Origin: Thermoplasmata archaeon
Lineage (GTDB): Archaea > Thermoplasmatota > Thermoplasmata > GCA-020350865
Direction: 5' to 3'
Length of the DNA stretch: 6,843 bases
Assembly: GCA_020351895.1 (NCBI GenBank)
Contig: CP070672.1
Coordinates: 4,043,805-4,050,647, forward strand
The position numbers were made by a program, and so were the translations under genes. The notes under the pieces were generated by a model. It saw only the letters and a list, made by a program, of their open reading frames with translations, did not search any database and was not told the DNA's origin. This document shows positions 1 to 5,231 of this stretch, in pieces. Within the stretch, counting starts at the first letter, position 1; the number at the start of each line of letters is the position of its first letter.

Positions 1-474
1 ATAATGGCCGGGGAATTCCCTCATGATAAGCTCATTTAAAAAAATATATTTTGGCTTCCATTTTTTCTTTATGTTCTCTATTATCTCGTCCCAGGAATCA
101 TCATCAATGTGCATTAAATGATAAGAGGAAATTAACAAATCTATATCTTCAAATGTCATTTCTCTCGTCAGTGCTAAGGTGTCCATTTCATAAAAATGAA
201 TTACTTCACGAATCCTCGGATCCATATTCTTAAAACTGGCATCCTTATGCAAATCGTTCGCATACAGTTCGATATTGTTATTGAAATCATAAATGTGTCG
301 AAGGTTTCTACAGCCAGCCGCACCTATTTCAAATATTTTCATGCCATGTTGAATTATATTTAGATCAGTCAAGAAAGATACAATGTCTTCTGAAACCTTT
401 TGCAGTACATCATCATGACCATCACCCACCTTCTCTTGGTATGATCTGGTAAACAAATGTTTGAATTTACTCAT
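1..474 (-). CDS. Class I SAM-dependent methyltransferase, C-terminal part missing (runs off the window)
   Basis: I translated 158 codons from an ATG at 474 leftward to base 1 with no stop, so the 3' end lies outside the window. The start is supported by GGAGG eight bases upstream. Residues 44-55 read MKIFEIGAAGCR, which resembles the glycine-rich SAM-binding motif I (E-x-G-x-G) of Rossmann-fold methyltransferases, with the last motif Gly shifted. An acidic strand end follows (LYANDLH), then a motif IV-like stretch (DIDLLISSYHLMHI). A function of methylating a glycan or a small sugar or acid precursor is inferred from the neighbours; the substrate cannot be read from the sequence. The gene lies 75 bp downstream of the glycerate kinase on the same strand and is probably the next gene of the operon. 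The family call is good; an O- versus N-methyltransferase role is open. Confidence 0.8.
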   Translation of the reverse strand, partial: MSKFKHLFTRSYQEKVGDGHDDVLQKVSEDIVSFLTDLNIIQHGMKIFEIGAAGCRNLRHIYDFNNNIELYANDLHKDASFKNMDPRIREVIHFYEMDTLALTREMTFEDIDLLISSYHLMHIDDDSWDEIIENIKKKWKPKYIFLNELIMREFPGHY

Positions 475-480
475 TTGTTC

Positions 481-487
481 AACCTCC
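481..487 (-). promoter_or_regulatory. Ribosome binding site of the methyltransferase
   Basis: The minus strand reads GGAGGTT here, ending six bases before the ATG at 474 (eight bases from GGAGG). It fixes the start of a gene whose other end is outside the window. Confidence 0.75.
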
Positions 488-549
488 AATATTCTCAAAA
501 CAACTTTTTCATGCAGATCCCCACTATCTTATTCGATAGGAAACAATCT

Positions 550-1707
550 TTAACTGAAATATTTAGCTAAAGCAATTCCCGCTTCTTTTATCTGCTGATA
601 ACCTATTGTTCGTTTGAATTCTACTTCATTTACATCCATGCCATCCTTATTCGCAATAATCACATGATCATATAGATTAGTAAGTTCATAATGAGAGTCT
701 TCAATTATACCGAAAACACCTATTACCTTTTTACCGAATTTTTTGACTTTTCTGGCAATTACTAAACTTCCTTTACCCTGCAAACTAGTAGAATCCAACT
801 TTCCTTCCCCTGTCACCACCACATCAGCCCACTCCAACAAAGCCTTAAATCCGATTTCTTTTAGAATCCTCTCTATTCCTAGCTCAAGTTTGCCGTTCAA
901 AAAAGCTGATATCCCCGAACCAAGTCCTCCTGCTGCCCCAGAGTAGTTTACATTAAAATCCCGTCCAAAAGTCTTTTTAAGCACCTCATTCCAATTACTT
1001 AGACTACTTTCAATAAATTCTATTTGTGCTGGCGTCGCCCCCTTTTGTGGTCCGAATGTTCTTGCCTGGCCTAAGGGGCCCAATAGTCGAGTACGCACAT
1101 CGGCAGCTGCAATGATTTCTTTGTTGGAAATTCGTGTATCTAAACCGGGTAAATCTATATCTGATATAAAAAGAAGGCTTAGGACGTTAAAACCTTTGTT
1201 GTTCACTGGCACCAATCGCTTCCCGTCTTTATCCAAAAAGACCGCTCCCAGAGCCTGGGCCATGCCCATACCTCCATCACTGACGATGCTTCCTCCAAGC
1301 CCAATTATAATCCGGTCACAGCCCTCATCCATGGCAGACAGTATCAGTTCGCCGGTACCATACGATGTTGCAATCATCGTATTCCTTTCTTCAGGCAAAA
1401 GAATTGAAGATCCAGAAGCTTGAGCAATTTCTATAACAGCAGTCTTAACTCCGTCATTGTAAAGACCGATTCCGGCCTCTTTTTCTCCAAAAAGGCCATC
1501 ATGAACACGACAATTTTTTACGTATCCATTTTTTGATGATATCAGGGCCTCGATGGTTCCTTCTCCACCATCCCCAATTGGCAAGATTTTGATTTGAATA
1601 TTTCCCTTAACGCTGCTCAACCCTTCTTTCAACGATTCTCCTATTTGCTTCGAGGAGGCAAAATCCTTATGTGAATTGGTCGCAATTAGAATATTCACAA
1701 TATCCAA
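550..1707 (-). CDS. Glycerate kinase, GarK/GlxK type (glycerate 2-kinase family)
   Basis: A full-length member (about 385 residues; family usually about 370-385) of the ATP-dependent glycerate kinases that make 2-phosphoglycerate, or 3-phosphoglycerate in some members. Signatures in order: IATNSHK (8-14; usual form IAPDSFK), IGDGGEGT (44-51), SYGTGELI (115-122), IGLGGSIVSDGGMGMAQALG (135-154), LLGPLGQARTFGPQKGAT (208-225), AAGGLGSG (258-265) and VVTGEGKLD (297-305). Two usually conserved acidic/amide positions differ: Asp of PDSFK is Asn11, and the usual DVxNPLLGP is DVRTRLLGP. Substrate preference may therefore be shifted. The TTG at 1707 lies only three bases after AAGAAGG; a GTG at 1698 would give MNILIATNSHK, which fits the family N-terminus better but has 12-base spacing. 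The gene begins 8 bp after the HAD gene, in the same coupled block. A dedicated copy here suggests glycerate is a precursor of a surface substituent rather than a catabolite (inference). Confidence 0.9.
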   Translation of the reverse strand: MDIVNILIATNSHKDFASSKQIGESLKEGLSSVKGNIQIKILPIGDGGEGTIEALISSKNGYVKNCRVHDGLFGEKEAGIGLYNDGVKTAVIEIAQASGSSILLPEERNTMIATSYGTGELILSAMDEGCDRIIIGLGGSIVSDGGMGMAQALGAVFLDKDGKRLVPVNNKGFNVLSLLFISDIDLPGLDTRISNKEIIAAADVRTRLLGPLGQARTFGPQKGATPAQIEFIESSLSNWNEVLKKTFGRDFNVNYSGAAGGLGSGISAFLNGKLELGIERILKEIGFKALLEWADVVVTGEGKLDSTSLQGKGSLVIARKVKKFGKKVIGVFGIIEDSHYELTNLYDHVIIANKDGMDVNEVEFKRTIGYQQIKEAGIALAKYFS

Positions 1708-1715
1708 TATCCTTC

Positions 1716-2504
1716 TTAATCAACTGCACAAGAACTAAATGATTCCTTATCTAAGATATTCTTAGCCCAATCTCCGAAATCTTCAAGAGCAATAACGGGA
1801 ATACCATTATCTCTTATCCTTTTTTTCTCATTTACCAGTGAATACCCCCATAATGCACAGAAACCCAATATGCCTAACTCCTTAGCTTTTAGAAGATCAT
1901 AGATGTTATCATCTAAAAAAATAATATCTGAAAAACTAATTGCATATTTTTCTTTGAATCTATTAAGAACATATACTTTATCCATATTGCAATCAGCACC
2001 CCAGATTTTATCTTTACCGATAGAAATACCATTATTTTCTAAAATGGCACTTATTGCAGATTTGTTTTTCGAAGAAACGATAAAAACATTTTCTCTTTTA
2101 AAGATTTTGATGAGTACTTCGTTGATGCCAGCATATAAGGGATTATGACTCAACCACGATCTTATATCTTTTCCCATCCATTCTCTTCTTTGTTGAAGAA
2201 AAATAGTGTTGAAAACATCTAATTTATAATCACTAATTTTTATTTGTTCGCGGATATTCTTATATGGATCTATAGGCTGATTCTTCTTAATAAGATACCA
2301 CAAAGCATAATATTCTCTTGCAACTCGCACAAGGGGACGAAATTTTGTAAAAGTTTCTACCTCACTTGTAACTAGCATCTTTAAACTATAAACTTTTTTT
2401 GTAGGCATATTATCAATAATATTAAAAGAATTATACGAATTGATAAGACACTCATTTACCGAATCACACAAAACACCATCAAAATCCAGCGCCAATATTT
2501 TCAT
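1716..2504 (-). CDS. HAD-superfamily hydrolase, probable small-molecule phosphatase
   Basis: A 262-residue protein with all four haloacid-dehalogenase motifs. Motif I is LDFDGVLCDS, with nucleophile Asp7 and acid/base Asp9. Motif II is FIVSSK, with Ser144 or Ser145. Motif III is probably Lys176 in NMDKVYVL. Motif IV is IFLDDNIYD, with Asp198 and Asp199 for magnesium. About 120 residues separate motifs I and II, so it has a sizeable helical C1-type cap, the layout of phosphoglycolate phosphatase-like enzymes that act on small phosphoesters. It starts three bases after the TGA of the GAPDH-like gene and has no clear Shine-Dalgarno site, so translation is probably coupled. A plausible role is dephosphorylating a three-carbon acid or aldehyde phosphate made or used by its neighbours, but the substrate is unknown. 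It is clearly more AT-rich than the flanking genes (for example 18% GC at 1921-1980), which hints at a separate origin. Confidence 0.85.
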   Translation of the reverse strand: MKILALDFDGVLCDSVNECLINSYNSFNIIDNMPTKKVYSLKMLVTSEVETFTKFRPLVRVAREYYALWYLIKKNQPIDPYKNIREQIKISDYKLDVFNTIFLQQRREWMGKDIRSWLSHNPLYAGINEVLIKIFKRENVFIVSSKNKSAISAILENNGISIGKDKIWGADCNMDKVYVLNRFKEKYAISFSDIIFLDDNIYDLLKAKELGILGFCALWGYSLVNEKKRIRDNGIPVIALEDFGDWAKNILDKESFSSCAVD

Positions 2505-2507
2505 TTC

Positions 2508-3560
2508 TCATTCTGATCCAAGATAGTTCACAAGGTCCACAACCCTTGAGCTATATCCCCATTCATTGTCGTACCAAAAAACTATCTTTAGATAATTTCT
2601 GTCATTTACCATAATCCATCTGTGATCAATATTGCAGGAATAATCAGAAGCAATAAAATCGCTAGAAACAAGGCCGTCATCGTGATTACAAAAAATCTTC
2701 AGTGACTGCTTCTTCTCTTCTTCGATAAAGAGTTCCTTAATCGCATCTGTATTGGTATCTTTATTGAGTTTGACAGACATATCCCCTGAGCCGACGATCT
2801 GTGTCGGAACTCGAAATGACATGCATAGAAATTTCCCTTCGAGTTGCTTAAGAACCTTGCAAGAAGCAGATACAGCTGATGTCGTTTTGGGAATCAAAGA
2901 CACGGTACTCGAGCGTCCCAAGGCATAATAATCATATATTTCACCTGGTGTTGCGTAAGAAATGGAAGGGCCATCAAGTAGGTTTTGATAACCTAGCCAA
3001 GGATGCAGGGTGGTCAAAAAGCCATGAGATATGCCAAATTCCCGTTCCAAAATATTGGCAATTGGGCAAAAAGCGTTAGCATCACAAATGCTGCTGGAAA
3101 TTAGAAAGTCTTCTTTCTTGTCCAAAGTATTTTCATTAACCCCCATAATAATTATCTTATCAACTTCCTCCTCCTTGGGGGAATTCGTTACGATACAATA
3201 CTTAACACCAATTTCTTTTAACTTCAGTGCATTCAAAAGATTCTTGTGAACCCCTGAAGAATCAATAACCACATCAACTCCCACATCTTGCCACGGCGCC
3301 TGATCTATGTCAGCTTTATGAAACAGTTTTATCTTTTTCCTATCAACATTCAAGCACCCTCCAACGGCACTTATACTATTTCCCAGCCTCCCATAAGTGG
3401 AATCATACTTTAGAAGATAGGCAATATTTCGATTATCAGGATTAACATCATTGACCGCTACAATATCAAAATAGTCATTTTTCAAGTTTATTCGGAAGAA
3501 TGACCGGCCTATTCTTCCAAATCCGTTAATCCCAACCCTTAAGCCCTTGTTATTACTCAT
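2508..3560 (-). CDS. Divergent type I glyceraldehyde-3-phosphate dehydrogenase homologue (not the housekeeping enzyme)
   Basis: A full-length GAPDH-fold protein (350 residues against about 331 for E. coli GapA). The N-terminal NAD domain has VGINGFGRIGR (9-19), and VAVNDVNP carries Asp38, the residue typical of NAD over NADP use. The usual SNASCTTNC active site is SSSICDANAFC (155-165), which keeps nucleophile Cys159. His186 (TTLHPW), Arg250 (FRVPT), Asn332 and Tyr336 (WYDNEWGYS) are also kept. Phosphate-site residues are changed: by gap-free alignment, S148 is Ile, T150 is Asp, T179 is Leu, T/D181 is Tyr and G209 is Ser. An insertion of about eight residues lies after DGPS in the S-loop. This suggests oxidation of an aldehyde other than glyceraldehyde 3-phosphate, or loss of the usual phosphorylating chemistry (inference). 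The ATG follows an AAGG site that overlaps the stop of the nucleotidyltransferase gene, with a 5-bp gap between the two genes. Confidence 0.88.
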   Translation of the reverse strand: MSNNKGLRVGINGFGRIGRSFFRINLKNDYFDIVAVNDVNPDNRNIAYLLKYDSTYGRLGNSISAVGGCLNVDRKKIKLFHKADIDQAPWQDVGVDVVIDSSGVHKNLLNALKLKEIGVKYCIVTNSPKEEEVDKIIIMGVNENTLDKKEDFLISSSICDANAFCPIANILEREFGISHGFLTTLHPWLGYQNLLDGPSISYATPGEIYDYYALGRSSTVSLIPKTTSAVSASCKVLKQLEGKFLCMSFRVPTQIVGSGDMSVKLNKDTNTDAIKELFIEEEKKQSLKIFCNHDDGLVSSDFIASDYSCNIDHRWIMVNDRNYLKIVFWYDNEWGYSSRVVDLVNYLGSE

Positions 3561-3565
3561 TGCAA

Positions 3566-4273
3566 TTACCTTGTATTATTATTGGCGAGTAAACATGCAC
3601 GTGCAAAATCTTCTGGTGTATCAATCTCAAGCGAAAATTCTTTATCTGTTGTAATGGCCTTAAACGGAACTTGTTCAAGCACATCCGCGATAATGGAAAA
3701 GAACCACCTATTTGTCTCACCACTTCTAACAATTGCCTCTAGATGCCCTAAGACAGCTTTCGCTCCAAGGTTTGAAAACCGAACCATCCCGATGATCTTT
3801 CCGTGAGCCATATCGTATGGCATGGTTTTGCTCATTTTAACGACAATACCATCTTCAATCCGAACCTTTTCTTGATCATCGGTAGGTTGCAGATCTCGAT
3901 CTATCACAATCGAATTTTCGTTCTCAGGGCTTAAAACTCGATCGAGAATCGCAGGTGAAAATAGTAAATCGCAGTTCATATGAAGCCAACCATTTTCCAA
4001 GCCTTTTCTAGCAAGAAACAAGGAATACGAGCTATTTGTCCGGTAATAAATATCATTATCAATATAGGTTACGCGATCCTTCAGGGTTTCCCGAACCATG
4101 TCTGCTTTATATCCCGTAACCACAGTAATATCTTCGATTCCATATTGATTCAGAAGCTCTATTTGTATTTCAATAACAGTTCTATCTCCGATTCTTAAAA
4201 GACATTTTGGCAATGATTTCGTCAGATCCCCCAACCGCCTGCCCCTACCAGCGGCAAGAATAATCGCTTTCAT
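3566..4273 (-). CDS. Nucleotidyltransferase of the LicC/MobA-like (GT-A) fold, probable CTP:alcohol-phosphate or sugar-phosphate nucleotidyltransferase
   Basis: A 235-residue protein that begins with the pyrophosphorylase signature MKAIILAAGRGRRLG, followed by SLPKCLLRIGD (20-30, with Lys23). Asp102 in MNCDLLF and Asp218 in LEIDTPEDF are the likely magnesium ligands. The stretch TNSSYSLFLARK (79-90) is of the kind seen in phosphocholine and inositol-phosphate cytidylyltransferases (LicC-type) rather than in hexose-1-phosphate enzymes, and the protein is short, without the C-terminal beta-helix of GlmU or GlgC. I chose the ATG at 4273 because it sits exactly at the family N-terminus and has AGAGG seven bases upstream. 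A GTG at 4288, three bases after AAGGAG, would add five residues. It lies between a CDP-alcohol phosphotransferase gene and the GAPDH-like gene, so CTP as donor and a phosphorylated C3 compound as substrate are reasonable inferences. The exact substrate is unknown. Confidence 0.85.
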   Translation of the reverse strand: MKAIILAAGRGRRLGDLTKSLPKCLLRIGDRTVIEIQIELLNQYGIEDITVVTGYKADMVRETLKDRVTYIDNDIYYRTNSSYSLFLARKGLENGWLHMNCDLLFSPAILDRVLSPENENSIVIDRDLQPTDDQEKVRIEDGIVVKMSKTMPYDMAHGKIIGMVRFSNLGAKAVLGHLEAIVRSGETNRWFFSIIADVLEQVPFKAITTDKEFSLEIDTPEDFARACLLANNNTR

Positions 4274-4280
4274 GTGTCTG

Positions 4281-4297
4281 CCTCTCACTTACTCCTT
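4281..4297 (-). promoter_or_regulatory. Two candidate ribosome binding sites that decide the nucleotidyltransferase start
   Basis: On the minus strand, AAGGAG (4297-4292) lies three bases before a GTG at 4288, and AGAGG (4285-4281) lies seven bases before the ATG at 4273. The second has the more usual spacing and gives the conserved N-terminus. Confidence 0.5.
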
Positions 4298-4337
4298 AGA
4301 AAGAGCTTTGCAGAATGCTTAATTCAATTTTCTTAAC

Positions 4338-4369
4338 CTTATGTACTACTGCCTTCGTAACACCATAAG
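4338..4369 (-). repeat. Imperfect inverted repeat just after the phosphotransferase stop codon
   Basis: In the minus-strand transcript CTTATG pairs with CATAAG, and after a one-base bulge TGTTAC pairs with GTAGTA with two G-U wobbles, leaving a seven-base loop (GAAGGCA). It begins three bases after the TAA of the CDP-alcohol phosphatidyltransferase gene. No U-run follows on the minus strand, so it is not a standard intrinsic terminator. It could slow a 3' exonuclease or partly separate the upstream and downstream halves of the operon. The plus strand has T5 after it but only a mismatched stem and no gene to terminate. Confidence 0.35.
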
Positions 4370-4372
4370 TTT

Positions 4373-5134
4373 TTACCTAAGTTTACCTGTGCCATCATGT
4401 TTTGGTTTATCTACAATACTGGAGGTTGATTTGAAAATTAGTGATGAATAATAATAGAAAAACATGGAACTCCAGATTAATCCAACTACAAGCACCAAAA
4501 TAACGACATTGACACTATAGAAAAATCCGGCTACAAATATTAAACCAACATACAAATCAAAATTTATCGTAGACATTACGCTAAAAAGGGGCGTCAATTC
4601 ATGTGTACCTATATCTATACCCTGCTCCTCTTTAATCCACCTCCTATATGCCGAATAACGATCAACATTCATCTGCCCTATTCCTGTAATAAAACCAACC
4701 AGAGATCCCATCAATAACCATAATGGATTTTGTGTTTCACGAAATAGCAGAAAACCGAATGATATATAAACAAGACCATACAGAAGAATACCAGACATTC
4801 CATCCATCCATCTCCCTAAAAATGTAGATGAATTTTGCACCCGTGCCATATCGCCATCTACAAAATCAAATAACCAATGAAATAAAAGGAATAGACTAAC
4901 CGGGATGTACAGGTTATCAACTCCTGCAAATGCAATTCCGACAACTGCTCCAAGCGATACAACGAAACTGAATATTGTGACAGCATTAGGCGAAACCCCA
5001 AGAAGAATGAGGGCAGGCGAGACCACTACAGAAAAATATTTGGCTATATAATGAAGCTTAGGCTTATACCAAAAGTTCGACATATTAAGAACCCGTGAGT
5101 AATTGATTTTCATGAGCATCTCAAAATAAGTCAC
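4373..5134 (-). CDS. CDP-alcohol phosphatidyltransferase family membrane protein with an altered signature
   Basis: A 253-residue polytopic membrane protein with hydrophobic segments at about 35-45, 51-72, 77-90, 114-131, 137-152, 193-206 and 208-229. Family members displace CMP from a CDP-alcohol and pass the phospho-alcohol to an acceptor hydroxyl at the inner membrane. The signature D-x2-D-G-x2-A-R-x8-G-x3-D-x3-D is present as Asp90, Asp93, Gly94, Ala97, Arg98, Gly107 and Asp111, but the final Asp, the proposed catalytic base, is Gly115. I checked this in the DNA (GGAATGTCTGGT codes GMSG). The LGVSPNAVT motif near residue 45 is also typical. The GTG start has a perfect AGGAGG five bases upstream. 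Next to a LicC-like nucleotidyltransferase, it most likely transfers an unusual phospho-alcohol or phospho-acid group to a glycan or lipid carrier. Whether it is active without the last Asp is open. Confidence 0.85.
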   Translation of the reverse strand: MTYFEMLMKINYSRVLNMSNFWYKPKLHYIAKYFSVVVSPALILLGVSPNAVTIFSFVVSLGAVVGIAFAGVDNLYIPVSLFLLFHWLFDFVDGDMARVQNSSTFLGRWMDGMSGILLYGLVYISFGFLLFRETQNPLWLLMGSLVGFITGIGQMNVDRYSAYRRWIKEEQGIDIGTHELTPLFSVMSTINFDLYVGLIFVAGFFYSVNVVILVLVVGLIWSSMFFYYYSSLIFKSTSSIVDKPKHDGTGKLR

Positions 5135-5139
5135 ATTTT

Positions 5140-5145
5140 CCTCCT
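5140..5145 (-). promoter_or_regulatory. Strong ribosome binding site that sets a GTG start
   Basis: The minus strand reads AGGAGG here, five bases before the GTG at 5134. The ATG overlapping that position (AAATGTGA) is followed at once by TGA, so GTG is the true start of the phosphotransferase gene. Confidence 0.8.
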
Positions 5146-5194
5146 AGGTATCCTTCATTAATGCATCTTCTATATTATGAAGAAGCGCGTTCAT
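5144..5194 (-). CDS. Possible 16-residue mini-ORF (leader peptide or chance)
   Basis: ATG at 5194 opens a frame reading MNALLHNIEDALMKDT, with its TAG inside the TAGGAGG ribosome binding site of the phosphotransferase gene. That geometry would suit translational coupling, but no Shine-Dalgarno site lies at a normal distance from the ATG: a TAGGAGGG upstream is over 20 bases away. The reading frame is open upstream into the end of pseI, so it could also be debris of an older, longer reading frame. It is too short to judge by sequence alone. Confidence 0.2.
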   Translation of the reverse strand: MNALLHNIEDALMKDT

Positions 5195-5217
5195 TCGTAA
5201 TTTTCTCTTATGGTGCT

Positions 5218-5225
5218 CCCTCCTA
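5218..5225 (-). promoter_or_regulatory. Orphan Shine-Dalgarno-like motif after pseI
   Basis: TAGGAGGG on the minus strand lies six bases after the pseI stop and has no ATG, GTG or TTG at a usable distance. The next ATG is 23 bases downstream. It duplicates the TAGGAGG that serves the phosphotransferase gene 80 bp further on. It may be the remnant of a deleted gene start. Confidence 0.35.
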
Positions 5226-5231
5226 GACAAC

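Noticed and set aside
51..233. A plus-strand open frame of 60 codons.
   Set aside because: It is antisense to the clear methyltransferase reading frame, has no recognisable motif, and reads as a shadow. The same applies to the other plus-strand frames in this window.
524..539. Inverted repeat CTATC-GAATAA-GATAG in the gap between the glycerate kinase and the methyltransferase.
   Set aside because: The stem is only five AT-rich pairs and no T-run follows on the minus strand, so it cannot be supported as a terminator.
2508..3560. Reading the GAPDH homologue with the glycerate kinase as a piece of central glycolysis.
   Set aside because: The phosphate-site residues are changed, no pgk, tpi or eno lies next to it, and the surrounding genes belong to glycan biosynthesis.
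4338..4374. Plus-strand intrinsic terminator: an inverted repeat followed by TTTTT.
   Set aside because: The plus-strand stem has two internal mismatches and no plus-strand gene exists upstream that it could terminate.
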